A stretch of 64,000 bases of DNA, taken from NCBI GenBank assembly GCA_022606425.2, contig JAHDVF020001310.1:34954-98953 (forward strand). The letters are read 5' to 3'. A program made the position numbers and the translations under genes. Every line of letters begins with the position of its first letter. Position 1 is the first letter of the stretch. Below, one piece after another: positions 1 through 10,164 of this stretch. The DNA comes from Lepidostoma basale. Its lineage: Eukaryota > Arthropoda > Insecta > Trichoptera > Lepidostomatidae. Below the pieces are notes generated by a model, which saw only the letters and a program-made list of their open reading frames with translations, did no database searches and had not been told where the DNA came from.

Positions 1-79
1 ACGTTTACGCTAGAGAAAAGGCATGGAGGATATATTGCAATATTGTTCTCACCTGATATACTGTTTAACGTCGGCATTC

Positions 80-170
80 ATATGGTGTGTCATGCATGCA
101 CGTCGATTTTTCTGAAATTTCGCATCGCTGACTTTTAAAACATGCTGTGTTTTCTTCGATCACTTACATT
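80..170 (-). mobile_element. LINE-A 3' remnant
   Basis: The stretch around 'gtcatgcatgcacgtcgat' matches the antisense of the conserved LINE-A C-terminal block (residues around RRACMTRCMN) seen better at 4745-5200. It is decayed and has no open frame. The assignment rests on comparison with other copies in this window. Confidence 0.45.
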
Positions 171-210
171 GTTAAATAATAACAAATGTGTCCGAAATTT
201 CTAAAATTAG

Positions 211-476
211 TCAGTGGCTCTTGCTTTTGAATCTTCTTCTTTTTAAAGTGCCCTGTCGGGTCCCCCTAACGTTGGCAATCACCTCGGCGAACCTATCTCT
301 GTCCTGCACCGCTCGGAACAGCTCCTCCACACTTCGGATGCCGGTCCATTCCCTCACGTTTCGCAGCCAGAACATCTGTCTCCTACCGGGCCCTCGGTGT
401 CCCTCAATTCCCCCCTTCAATATCAGTCAGAGAAGGTGGTATTTTTCCCCAAGCAGTACATGACCCAGGTGTGAAA
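211..476 (-). mobile_element. LINE-D 3' fragment (RTE-like non-LTR)
   Basis: The minus strand encodes 'RRQMFWLRNVREWTGIRS' and 'AVQDRDRFAEVIANVRGT'. This W-L-x-N-x-REWTG ... AQDR ... VIADVRG signature marks the tail of an RTE-like reverse transcriptase protein, and is also found at 35470-35705 and 45125-45592. It ends in an AAG/GAA-rich tail (plus-strand cttcttctttt). It is a truncated, inactive copy. Confidence 0.7.
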
Positions 477-533
477 TGTTGACAACAGCTCCCTGTCAAC
501 TCTAGCTCGCCTCTAGACTTCGGTATGGTTTTG

Positions 534-738
534 ATTAACTCTTTGAAAACATTATATTTTCACAACTTTTTGTCACACTTTTCACATGCATATTACGGGC
601 CACAGAAACCCTTCTTTAGTTCAAACATTTTAACAGTATAATTTTTACACCGAGGAAGGGTTTCTGTGTCTCGAAATATGTTTGTGAAAAGTACAAAAAA
701 ACTGTTGTGAAAAGATAATGTTTTCAAAAAGTTAATGC
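534..738. repeat. Snapback element (fold-back, F-type)
   Basis: Left arm 535-617 ('aactctttgaaaacatta', 'cacagaaacccttct') is the reverse complement of right arm 652-738 ('gaagggtttctgtgtctcg', 'ataatgttttcaaaaagtta') with a few mismatches and a short AT loop. No coding capacity. The layout is that of the other snapback MITEs in the window. Confidence 0.7.
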
Positions 739-740
739 GA

Positions 741-1440
741 ATATAGAAAAAATGCCTCTTGCTTTAAATTTTGAATTAGAAAATAGCATCCTAGCAGATA
801 GGAGAGGATCACGGGATCAAATACTGCTGTAATAATCAGTAACAATATTTACCCATGTTAACGATGTAGGCAGTACATATTTATTCCCTAAAATTATTAA
901 TACATATTTTCAATCAATTTTTATTATACTTGAATGGTGACTTCGGGTCAATTTCCGGTGATTCAAAATTAAAAGCGGTTAAAAACATGTATCTAAAAAG
1001 TGACAAAAAATAAAAATTAATTATCCCGTCAATACTAAAGACCAATTTATTCTCGATGATAAAATTGATAATTAAATTGTTTAAAAAAATACGTTTTAGG
1101 TAGCTAAGTAGAAAAAAAAAATTAATGATTAATAAAAAAACCTATTTCGAACACGTGTTCCGTAGACCAAATATTCAAAATAAGTTTTATTTTGGCGCCA
1201 ATTAGTTTTACCGCCATTTAAGTGTAGGGTTTAGGAGTAGAAAGGTGTTAAAGTAATGATTTAGTTCCCTTATCCGACGAAATCTCGGATAAGTATTGGG
1301 GGCGCTACCGAAGGTGTTGATTAGATAGGAGGGAAGCGAGCCAATATTTTCAACATTCCTGCTATTTGGATGTGTCAGTCCCGGACTTAGAGATTCAGAG
1401 TTTTGTCTTTTTTAGTTTAACGAAATTCCAAGAAAGATTT
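741..1440. other. AT-rich spacer, nothing recognised
   Basis: Mostly A+T-rich sequence without an open frame longer than chance or a repeat I recognise. The segment at 1180-1400 is less AT-rich ('gggggcgctaccg') but matches nothing else in the window. Confidence 0.4.
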
Positions 1441-1446
1441 AAAAAT

Positions 1447-1746
1447 ATTCTTCTTCTTCTTCTTCTTCTGATTGTAAATCTTGCGATCTGTTTATGCAGG
1501 ATATCATATTTCTTCATGTGATGAAGACGACCAATCTTCTCTCCATTTATTTGATGGTTGTCCTGGTGGTCGACGGCCCTCTGGAGTCTCGTGCATCACG
1601 ATATTATTAATTCTTTCTGGATCCATTCTCTCGATGTGGTCCCTCCAGAATCGTCTTCTCTGCCAAACTCCATCTCACTATGTCTTCAATTTTGCAGGAT
1701 TTGCGAATTTCTTTTATGGGTATTCTATCTCTAAGGGTTCTCTTTA
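1447..1746 (-). mobile_element. LINE-C 3' fragment (RTE-like)
   Basis: Antisense of the same C-terminal block as 40776-41425. The shared sequence includes the 'ggtcgacggccctctggag' stretch, 'cttcaattttgcaggattt' and 'ctatctctaagggttctc'. It starts with a (CTT)n tract, which is the GAA tail on the minus strand. Encoded pieces match NPEEIRKSCKIED-type and GRRPPGQP-type residues. Truncated. Confidence 0.75.
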
Positions 1747-1759
1747 GAAACACTTAGCC

Positions 1760-2200
1760 CCCCTCCCATAACAGTTATTCCAAATATTTAGAAACACGTA
1801 GCTGAATTTTAAAATATTATTGAATCTTTAAACCAATATTCAAGTTTAATTTGCTTTATTAGTACCTACGTGATTAGCGTGTTTTTTTTTGGCTTTTAAG
1901 ACTATATTTTTTTATCTGCCCATGCTTTCTATTTTTTCTGGGTCCTTCTGGGCCCCCCTGAAAGTCTCAAACGCCCACAAGGGGGCGTTGTTGCCCACTT
2001 TGAGAACCTAGGTCTTAGACCAACACAAGTGATGGTATTTTTTTTAAACTTATTTAATTAAATTATTCTATTTTTTTACCTATTGCAATGGATTAAAATC
2101 CTTGGTGTAAGTATTCAAAAATATATGTATCTAAACAAAAATCTTTCTTCTTCGATCTCTTTTATTTTTTCAAAATGGAGTTCTACCATTTCTCTTTCTT
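1760..2200. other. Spacer with a possible DNA-transposon end
   Basis: AT-rich DNA. Around 1965-2020, 'aacgcccacaagggggcgttg' forms a small hairpin, followed by 'cactttgagaacctaggtc'. This resembles a terminal or subterminal piece of a DNA transposon, but I find no partner end. Confidence 0.25.
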
Positions 2201-2210
2201 TTTTAAAAAA

Positions 2211-2382
2211 AAAGACTAATACCAAAGATTTCAATCAATGATATTAGAATTTATTTTACAATCTTCAATATGAGCAGAAAATAGCTTATTATTATGAAGA
2301 AGGAATCTGGTTGTGTCCAGGTTCGAACCCAAGTCCCCTGGATCAGAAGCCAAGCGTTCTACCCCCTAGACCACCACCCGAT
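2211..2382 (-). mobile_element. SINE S2 (tRNA-headed)
   Basis: On the minus strand the 5' end reads 'tcgggtggtggtctaggg' (A-box-like) and then 'ggttcgaacctgg' (B box), spaced as in a tRNA. The candidate anticodon loop 'cttctga' would read TCT. The head is followed by a non-tRNA body ('attttctgctcatattgaag') and an A-rich end. A second copy is at 25091-25275. A body after the tRNA region and loss of clean acceptor pairing make it a SINE, not a tRNA gene. Confidence 0.75.
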
Positions 2383-3188
2383 TTGTTTTTGCTATTTTAC
2401 AATTTCACACTTTATGACGAATATAAAATAGTTTCGATTAAAGTCAATAATAGTTGAAAATCGTGCATAAATAATATAGTGTTCACGGTATTCACATAAT
2501 TTAATGGTTAACGATTTCCACTTTGATACGGAAACTATTTCTTTAGCTTATCGTACACATAATACATATAAATAATTTGTTTATGTGTGTATGCAAAATT
2601 AAACCTGATACGTAGTTAGGTTTAGTCAGATATATTTTTTCTATTATAATTAATTTGTCTATGGAAAACTGTTTGCTAACAAGTGAAGCATACATCTCAA
2701 TTACTTTATTTCTAATTCGACTCTGAATTTTTCAAATGTTATTATTTTTACGATCGGATAAGTATCGTCGTAGATTGTAAAATCAGGGTTGCTATCATTA
2801 CTACCCAAAATCGTAAATAACACGTGCTTATCTCAGGGCAATACCATTCATAATTTACCACCTACAGCATACTCGTATATCACTAAAATAATCATTAATT
2901 ATTAACAGAGATCGTATAGGCGACCGAAGGCAGACGAATAATGCAAATAAGTGGTGTCTTTTAATTACGGTAGAATGAGTAATCATATTTTTTTTTATCA
3001 ATCAATCATGTTTTCTATTTTCAAAATCATTTTTATAAATAATATTCTTTCGAGTACGTCGCGTAGGTTTTGTTGCGCGATACATTTGTATAATGTATTT
3101 GTTTCTTTTCAGTGATATCAGGATGGCTATGCTTAACATATTATTTGCGGAACATGTTGCCAGACTGTTAGACCAAAAATGGAGGAAA
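2383..3188. other. AT-rich spacer
   Basis: No gene or repeat recognised except one TACTCGTA 8-mer at 2870-2877 (see findings). Short open frames here are chance frames. Confidence 0.4.
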
Positions 3189-3189
3189 A

Positions 3190-3357
3190 AATAGTGAATT
3201 GAAGGGCCTGGTGAAAATAGAAGAAGTAGAGAGAGACACACGATGGTCTGATGTCATAAGAAAGATTGCTGGTGACTGGATGGAGAAGCTACAAGAGGAG
3301 TATGCGGAGAAGTATGGGGAGATCTATGTCCAGCAGTGGACGACATCGGCTGTATAA
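3190..3357 (+). mobile_element. LINE C-terminal fragment with stop (LINE-B-like)
   Basis: Reading from 3244 in frame gives 'WSDVIRKIAGDWMEK' ... 'EIYVQQWTTSAV' and then a TAA at 3355-3357. The R-W-x-D-x-I-x-K-I-AG-x-W-M ... YVQQWT pattern is the extreme C terminus of RTE-like LINE proteins of insects. Upstream sequence is degraded. Confidence 0.7.
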
Positions 3358-3738
3358 GTAAGTGATTGATTACACCACATTTGTTTAAAAAATGCGGTTA
3401 TTTTGCTGTAGTATTAACTTATGAACCCAATATTTCTCGTTTTTTTCATGTTTAATTTATTGATATTATATATTTTATTTGATTTTCATCATACGAATGA
3501 TTCTTTAGATTAATTTAAACGTTTTTTTAATTTTAACCCCCTATACAAATTAAGTCTATTCATTAAATATTTTGAATTTCGGGAACCATAAAAATTAAAA
3601 TGGATTTACTTTATATTTCTTGAACAACGAAATTAAAGGGTTTAATATCGACATAAACATTAGTTTTCTACACGTTTTATTATATTACTAGTGGAATATT
3701 CGCAAAAGTTTACTGAATTCTACAATAATATAACAACG

Positions 3739-3990
3739 ACGACCTTCGTGGCAGAGTGGTAAGAGCTCTGACTTCCATACCGAAGGTTCCGGGTTCGATT
3801 CCCGGCGATGGCAGTGTGATTGTCACACTGTCTTTGGTCTGGTGTAGAATTCACGTGACAATAAAATGGCGATAGATTGGCTACCCATCACATGTTACGA
3901 GAATCAATATAATAGCTAAAAAAATTGTACACAGTATTTGGGTCAAACGACCTGTTGTATGCATTAAAAAATTAAAAATAAAAATAAAAT
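3739..3990 (+). mobile_element. SINE S1 (tRNA-headed), near full length
   Basis: The head 'gacgaccttcgtggcagagt' carries an A box (tggcagagtgg), and 'gggttcgattccc' is a B box about 40 bases on. The body continues with 'cagtgtgattgtcacactgt' (a small hairpin) and 'tagaattcacgtgacaataa', and the end is an A-rich (AAAAT)n tail. Other copies: 5984-6230, 7605-7795 (broken), 11525-11700 and 32296-32402. Confidence 0.85.
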
Positions 3991-3994
3991 AATA

Positions 3995-4740
3995 ATAATC
4001 AGAACAAAATTAAAAATAATCCAGAATCGTCCACGGGGATGCACATCGTGTGCATTTCGGATTACTTTATTTTCACGAAAAATCGATGTATTCCTCTCTC
4101 GCTCTCTCGTATTCAAAATAATCTCTTACTCTTTCTTTGACGAAATCTGAAGTTTTGCCTATTTATATTATGACATTTTATGAGTGAGACATGTTTTGCC
4201 AAATTGGAGTATTATCATTGATGATGATATTATTATAAATATGTCTATAATCTGTGTTCTGGGAAGGTTAAACGTGGCACTTAAATATAATAAATATTAT
4301 GAAAACATGCGTTTTCATCATTAATTAATTAATTAAATAATTATGTATTAATTATTAATTTTACTTGACATTTCTTAAAATAAGAGATCTTCATGTCAGC
4401 GCTATCAGTGAGTAGGTATATGTGTGAATATAAAAAAATCATCAATTTAATAAAGAAAACAATAGAGGTAGTTTGCTAAGCTGACAACGGGCTCTCATTT
4501 AATTGAAATTGATTCAAGCGATTAAAGTGGCAGTTCAATCACAGGCCGATTCAAGATGCTATCTGTCACATATTATTTATTAATCTAATCAATACAGGAG
4601 TATAATGTGATAACGTTTTTTGTGTACGTTAAAACATTATAACGCGAAAGTCATATTAAATTCGATGTAATGAAAACATGTCCATTAATACAATTATTAA
4701 AACTAATTGGCCAAAATACGTTATTATTATTAACATATTT
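3995..4740. other. AT-rich spacer
   Basis: No gene or repeat recognised. It contains simple taat-rich runs (around 4320-4370). Confidence 0.4.
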
Positions 4741-4744
4741 ATGG

Positions 4745-5215
4745 TCGTTTACAATGGAGTTCTGGTCCCAACCCTTATGTATGGAAGCGAAGCATGGAAC
4801 TGGCAGAAGAAAGATAAGAGCAGAATAAATGCGGTAGAGATGAGGTCCCTAAGACGAATCTCAAATGCTGATATTAGGAAGGAATGTAGAGCGAAAGAAG
4901 GTATTATGGCCAAAATTATGAAAGGATCGCTGCGTTAGTTCGGACATATGGAGCGCATGGGTGAAGAAAGAATGGTTAAAAACCATGTAAATGGAGTAAG
5001 GAGTCGAGGTAGACCGAGGAAAACATGGCATAACCAAATTAATCAAATATTAAAGGTTGGTCATGTCAGAAGCCGGAAGAATCGACGTGCGTGTATGACT
5101 CGATGTATGAATGTGGAGGAAACTAGAGAGGTATGTCAGGATAGAGTAGTGTGGCGGTCCATTTTCTCTGCCTACCCCTGCGGAGAAACGGCGTGATGGT
5201 GTGTTGTTGTTGTTG
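4745..5215 (+). mobile_element. LINE-A 3' end, best copy (RTE-like non-LTR)
   Basis: Two nearly adjoining frames encode the C-terminal part of a LINE protein: 'GVLVPTLMYGSEAWNWQKK', 'INAVEMRSLRR', then after a stop/frameshift 'FGHMERMGEERM', 'RSRGRPRKTWHNQINQI', 'RRACMTRCMNVEETREVC' and 'WRSIFSAYPCGETA'. This is the region following the reverse transcriptase core in RTE-like LINEs. The 3' end is 'ggcgtgatggt' plus a (GTT)n run. It is 5'-truncated, as usual for LINEs, and inactive. Confidence 0.85.
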
Positions 5216-5223
5216 TTGTTCAT

Positions 5224-5380
5224 TCGTAATCTTCTTCTTCTTTTTGTTCTTCCTCTTCTATCGGAGGTCGGAACACATCATGGCTATTTCTACCCTTGAT
5301 ATAGCAGCTCTAAACAGGGAAGTTGTAATGCAACTGAACCATTCTCGAAGGGTTTCTAGCCAGGATTTTTTTCTTCTCCT
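5224..5380 (-). mobile_element. LINE-D-like C-terminal fragment with (GAA)n tail
   Basis: Minus strand 5376 to about 5270 reads 'SWLETLREWFSCITT', 'SLFRAAISRVEIAMMCSDLR' and then a stop, followed by a GAAGAA-rich tail (plus-strand cttcttcttc). The WLxxLREW ... RAAxSRxxIAMM ending is typical of RTE-like LINE C termini. Confidence 0.65.
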
Positions 5381-5384
5381 GACA

Positions 5385-5800
5385 CTTTAAAATTGTAACA
5401 GTTAATAATGTTGAAGTATCATAGTGTTTCGGTTAAAACAATGGACTGAAGACAATATCTATTAACATTATTTTATAACATGTAGGTATTTATTACTGTT
5501 AAAATTTAAAACACTGTTATAATATCACAATTTATTTTTATTCACAAAGAGTGTCGTGACAGCTGGTTTGCCAACCGATGTTGGCATCATCAGATGTTAC
5601 AATAAACTAAAGTAACAAATGAAAAGACTTACTATGTATAGGGCAAAAAAACATTTCATTTGTTGCTTTATTTTTTTGTAACACCTGATGCCAACAACGC
5701 TTGGCGAAACAGCTGTCGCGACACTCTCGGTGAATAAACAGAAATTGTGATATTATAACAGTGTTTTAAATTTTAACAGTAATAAGTATATCATACTTTT
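5385..5800. repeat. Snapback element, family F1
   Basis: Two long inverted arms (about 5500-5620 and 5640-5795) sharing 'aacactgttataatatcac', 'gcgacactctc/gagtgtcgtgac' and 'gccaaccgatgttggcatca', plus a flank 'catagtgtttcggttaaaac' also seen at 17105-17140. Each arm carries CTGATGA, a hairpin and GAAAC (decayed here: 'ggcaaacc' and 'ctgatgccaac'). Other copies: 16763-17165, 17166-17290, 23225-23320 and 29000-29215. Confidence 0.8.
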
Positions 5801-5884
5801 AAACAATTAAAAACTCATGTATATAGATAAAGGTACTTATTGTATTATATTATTTTTTTGAAACATTACTTTATATTAATTTAT

Positions 5885-6405
5885 GATAGCATAACCGCCT
5901 CGGTTTGGACATACGGAACACATGGACGAATAAAGCATAAGAAAGTATACGTTAACGATGTGAATACAGTATGGAGTCGAGGAAGACGACCTTCGTGGCA
6001 GAGTGGTTACGAGCTCTGACTTCCATGCCGAAGGTCCTGGGTTCGATTCCCGGCGATGGCAGTGTGATTGTCACACTGTCTTCGGTCTGGTGTAGAATTC
6101 ACGTGACAATAAAATGGCGATAGATTGGATACCTATCACATGTCACGAGAGCATATAATAGCTAAAAAATAAAAAATTGTATACAGTAATTGGGTCCAAA
6201 CGACCTGTTGTGTACCTACATAAAAAAAAGGACCGGGAAAATTATGACATGACCATATTAATCTAATTTTTAGACCAGCCAAGTCAGGAGTCGGAAGAAT
6301 CGACCGGGTGTTTGACTCGCTGTATGAATGTAAAGGAGCATAGAGAGGTGTGTCAGGGTAGAGTAGTGTGGCGATCCATTCTCGAAAACAGCGTGATGAT
6401 TCGTA
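5885..6405 (+). mobile_element. LINE-A fragment interrupted by a SINE
   Basis: LINE-A sequence runs from 'ggtttggacatacggaacac' to 'atggagtcgagga', is broken at about 5984, and resumes at about 6232 with 'gaccgggaaaa' and 'gccaagtcaggagtcggaag' through 'tagagtagtgtggcgatcc'. The insert is SINE S1. The LINE was therefore in place before the SINE arrived. Confidence 0.75.
5984..6230 (+). mobile_element. SINE S1 inserted in LINE-A
   Basis: Almost identical to 3739-3990: head 'gacgaccttcgtggcagagt', B box 'gggttcgattccc', hairpin 'cagtgtgattgtcacactg', end 'cgacctgttgtgtacctac' and an A run. It sits exactly inside the 'GRGRPRKTW' codons of a LINE-A copy. Short flanking 'aaga/aagga' repeats suggest a small target duplication. 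Confidence 0.8.
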
Positions 6406-6419
6406 TATTAATTTAGATG

Positions 6420-6475
6420 TGCTTCTTCTTCTTCGATGGCCCTACAGCCCATATCGAGCCTTAGTATGTATAGGT
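6420..6475 (-). mobile_element. LINE 3' tail remnant
   Basis: 'cttcttcttcttcgatggcc' followed by 'ctacagcccatatcgagcct' is the kind of 3' end left by RTE-like LINEs in antisense. Only about 55 bases survive. Confidence 0.4.
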
Positions 6476-6562
6476 TTTTTTAGAGGTATACTATATACTC
6501 GTATATTCAAAATGAAAAAAAAAACATTAAAATAATGTTAATGTCCATGATATTGGCTTTAT

Positions 6563-6892
6563 TTAATAGGTAATTTTATGCCACTTTTGTTTAAATATGG
6601 CTAGCTCGAAAGAAGCGCAATCGTGAAGTCCAATTTTCGACAATTGTTGTCTTTGTGAATGCGAATTATCTACTAGAGTGTACTTGGTACGAAAACGATC
6701 CATGGTCTTCCGAATAACTTGCTGATGAACAAAACCATGATTTTCAAAATAATTTTGCACAATTTGTAAACGTTGTTCTGACGTCAGTCTATTTATAGTA
6801 AAATGGCAAAACGTACTTAGTACAAATAAACTGTTAACTGTCAAATTGACAGTCTTTGAAAACAATGTTGCCAGTTTAAAAACCAAACCTCA
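6563..6892 (-). pseudogene. Deleted Tc1/mariner-like transposase
   Basis: A 107-codon frame reads 'NRLTSEQRLQIVQNYFENHG' and then 'QQVIRKTMDRFRTKYTLVD'. These are the two helices of the N-terminal helix-turn-helix (DUF4817-type) of mariner-related transposases, but the residues normally between them are missing. The frame then jumps to 'CASFELAIFKQKWHKITY', which looks like the extreme C terminus. The DDD/E catalytic core is absent, so this is an internally deleted, non-autonomous remnant. The family assignment comes from motif resemblance only. Confidence 0.6.
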
Positions 6893-7600
6893 AAAAAAAA
6901 CACCATTTATTTACAATTTCGTAACAATTTTGGGGAATCTTCCCAACTTCTTCCTTCCTTTGAAATCGGGAAAGATGCAGCTATTGTTACATGGGACCAA
7001 GCCTTAATTAATAAGGACTAAATATATATTATTAAAAACAATTTTCTGCTTAATTTGACCTAACCTAATTTACGAGACATCAAGAAGCTGACAGAGCAAT
7101 AAGGCAATATACAAATTTTGATCTACATTGGGAGCAAGATCCTTAAAAAACTGTTTTGCATAATGGCCAAGTCGGCAGCGCCTCGCAGCGGCATATCTCA
7201 CAGGACTGGCTAATAAAGGACGATTATTTATTAGGCGGCCATCCTTGCACCTGGTTAACACGGGAATGAATTATAATATTTATTCCATATGCTGTTTTAT
7301 ATACCATTATGTAATTCTATATGTATTTGAATATTTCAAAATGTATAATCTCTAAAAAATTTCCCCAACCGACCATTTCCTAAGTCCTGGACTTCCACTG
7401 TTCAGGTCTGACTCCCAAAAATCCGAGGTTCTTCAGAACACCGTCAAACTAACGAGGCCGCAGTCCTTTCACTCTGTGTCTTCCCTACAGTCTTGTAAAT
7501 GGGTTTGGAGGATTGATTTGTAGAAAAATCTATTAACATCTTCACTGGCCTTTGGGATGAGAATTGGGCCTTTAAATGTGTTTGTTCCCCGCTACTTTCC
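6893..7600. other. Spacer, no gene recognised
   Basis: Mixed composition. Two short minus-strand frames (around 7070-7261) resemble nothing I know. 7370-7560 is less AT-rich and may be an old LINE antisense tail, but I cannot support that. Confidence 0.35.
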
Positions 7601-7604
7601 ACAT

Positions 7605-7795
7605 TTTTGTATACAACAGGTTATTTGAACCCAATTAGTGTATATAATAATGTGAATGGATTACTTAGTCGCAGGAGACCGAGGAAAACATGGCATGATA
7701 AATTAATTAAATTTTTAAGGTCGGTCATGTTAGAATCGAATTCGGGACCTTCGGTATGGCAGTCATAGCTGTTGCCACTCTGCCACTCAAGCCGT
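7605..7795 (-). mobile_element. SINE S1 broken around a LINE-A piece
   Basis: 7605-7650 ('tatacaacaggttatttgaa') is the antisense S1 tail. 7737-7795 ('ccttcggtatggcagtcata', 'gccactctgccac') is the antisense S1 head. Between them lies a plus-strand LINE-A piece (7670-7735, 'ggagaccgaggaaaacatgg'). Either the SINE was split by a rearrangement or two events overlap. Confidence 0.55.
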
Positions 7796-7799
7796 TCAA

Positions 7800-8440
7800 C
7801 TTTATTATTATTCTAAACGTGAGTAACTCATTAACCATAAAGCCATTTCACTGGAGAGGTAGTCAGAAACGACGTAGCACCACACTTTAACCACATTATA
7901 TGCTTTTTTATTTATTATTATTATTAATATTATTTTATACAAAAATCGTCTATTGTCACTTCTAAATTAATACCGATTTTCAATTTTTTTTATGAACTTC
8001 TAACATCTGTCGAAAACGACAAAAAGCAACAGTAGCAATAATTTTTCAAATGTTTAAATATCATAATATCAAACTCACATATAATTTACATTGCGACAAT
8101 GTTCACTCACTATTGTTTAAAAATGACGACACGAATTAATAAGTATGCACAATAACGTTACACTTAATTCTAATCACAAAACTATAAAGACTGAAAGACA
8201 AATGAACACAACACTATGATTTATACAAAAATGTCTTATCATTTCATTTCTATTTCAAACTATGGAATTTTATATCACTGGAAAGCATTTAAACATTTTT
8301 TATAGCATTGATATGTGTTATTTTTTTATCGCACCAAAGTGACAATAAATACTAAATCAGTCATTAATGACTTTTTAATCTCCAGCGATCAAGAGAAATT
8401 TAGTTATCAAATCAAAATTGACTTCTGATTCTTTATATGC
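7800..8440. other. AT-rich spacer
   Basis: No gene or repeat recognised. Confidence 0.4.
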
Positions 8441-8446
8441 CATATC

Positions 8447-8537
8447 AGGTCTATGACCTTGGCAATCACTTCTGAACAGACTTCTCTGTTTTGCGCTGCC
8501 TGGAATAGCGCCTAAACGCTCCCTAGTCCAGTCCAAT
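8447..8537 (-). mobile_element. LINE-D-like remnant
   Basis: The minus strand reads 'KDWTGLGSV', stop, 'ALFQAAQNREVCSEVIAKV'. This is the DWTG...AAQNR...VIAKV block of LINE-D, with an in-frame stop. It directly abuts the (ATCAA)n tail of the next element, so LINE-H appears to have inserted here. Confidence 0.6.
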
Positions 8538-8538
8538 C

Positions 8539-9155
8539 TTTGATCAAATCAAATCAAATCAAATCAGTTTATTTTCTCAAAAGATATTACAAACAACATC
8601 TAACGTTTAAGACATCTATTGAGAACAGGTATGATACAATAAATACATAATACCAGGAACGCGTGAGTGATGGTTCGACATAAGGAATACAAGATTCTCT
8701 CCAAAGTCAAGAATATTTGTCTTCTGAACGTACTTTCACGAATATGAAAGACGTCGATCTCCGAAGCGATCATGTTTAGCAGTTTGATTGCTCGCACCAG
8801 AGGCAGATTGGTTTTGCATGCTGGGAGATAAAACAGTCTGTGCTGACGCTGTCGAAGAAAACCATCTGGAACGTAAAGATGGATAGCCTCCAAGATAACG
8901 GAATTCTCAAAAAATCCCCTGACGAAATGGTCTGACGAAATGGGTATGTGTGCACCCATCTCTTCTTATCTGCAACTATTGGTCCCCAGCATCCCCAAGA
9001 GGAATGCAGTGGAATAAAGCCACGGATAGTTACCAAACTCTCTCATGTAGAGATATCTCAGAAATCTTTTCTGAACCCTCTCTAACATGAGCGAGTATCT
9101 CGTCTCGTGGGGACCGCATATCACCGAACCACACTCGAGCCGGCAATCCTATGTT
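8539..9155 (-). mobile_element. LINE-H 3' end, longest copy
   Basis: From the (AAATC)n tail at 8539-8567, the minus strand reads upstream as 'LERVQKRFLRYLYMREFG', 'PWLYSTAFLLGMLG', 'ENSVILEAIHLYVPDGFLRQ', 'RQHRLFYLPACKTNLPL' and 'IASEIDVFHIRESTFRRQI'. This is the C-terminal region of a Jockey/CR1-like LINE protein (R-x-H-x-L-F-x-x-P...RTNLPL...A-I-x-LLN). I cannot fix the clade. Small indels break the frame. Other copies: 22425-22800, 29560-29985, 33315-33545 and 38070-38430. Confidence 0.75.
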
Positions 9156-9330
9156 GTGTAGCCATGACGTTTGCCTTTGGCCAGAATCACGTTGTCCCTT
9201 AAGTCTGCTTATTAATATAGAGGTAAACTCATTTGTCTCTACGCAAGATGTGACCCAGATAGAAAATTGTATGGACCTGAATAGAAAACAACAGTTCTCT
9301 GCTGCAATGAGCTCTCTTCAGGAATTCTAA
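9156..9330 (-). mobile_element. LINE-D-like internal fragment
   Basis: The minus strand includes 'FYLGHILRRDK', matching the 'YLRHILRNEINDLL' motif of LINE-D at 45125-45592, then decays. It probably represents the host element into which LINE-H inserted. Confidence 0.45.
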
Positions 9331-9334
9331 ATTG

Positions 9335-10160
9335 CTAATCAAATCTGTTCACGGTATACGAAGCATTCTTCTGTACAAAAATCTTTCGATTGCGTATAAC
9401 CGGTTTATAATATACACTTTCAGAGTCCAAGTTTCTAAACCATGCGACAGAACAGACAAAATAAAATACAACGTCATGTAAGAGTAGTCTGGCCTGAGAA
9501 ATGACATTGGCTTTAAAAAAAACTAAATGTGTTTTGTATTTGTTATTGTAGTATATTAACACAGCTGATAGCATGTCTAGAGTTGATGGCCTAAGGATAT
9601 TACGTGTATCTTAGAAAACTGAATACCGATATTTCTTTACTCTTATCCAATGTAAACAGACTTTCAGTTATTTTTGAAAAATACTATTGTTGATCAAAGC
9701 TTTAATCAAGAATAACTTGATATGTAGCGGGTACAGTGCGATGTCAAAATATTACAGCCACAGTAATGCTTAAAAGTTATTTAAATCATAATTCCATACT
9801 TGCCAGTAACTAAATATAAAACGAATTATAATTTTACAAAAATATCGGAACCCAACTACTTTATTTATGCATAGGTACATACTCGTATGTTGTTAATCAT
9901 CGCTCATTTTCTTTTATGAATGATTCATATTATATTGCATTTGAACTATTTAAAGTCACATTATGTACTAATTGAATCCCAATTTATGTAACCTAATTTA
10001 TTCTTACGTTAATAATCATCTTCATTTATGATGAAAACTTGCATATGAATAAATCTTAATAAATTATAATAAGTCCACTTGCGTTTTATGTACTAGACAA
10101 TTTTTATTTAATTTAATTTTAATAATTTTAAACATATTCTTCCAAATATTACATATCGTT
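9335..10160. other. Spacer, nothing firm
   Basis: A 79-codon minus-strand frame (9335-9574) resembles no family I recognise. The remainder is AT-rich with one TACTCGTA at 9880-9887. Confidence 0.35.
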
Positions 10161-10164
10161 TTTA

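Noticed and set aside
3739..3815. tRNA gene at the S1 head (also 5984 and 25091)
   Set aside because: A and B boxes are present but acceptor pairing is poor and the same long non-tRNA body follows in every copy; these are SINEs.
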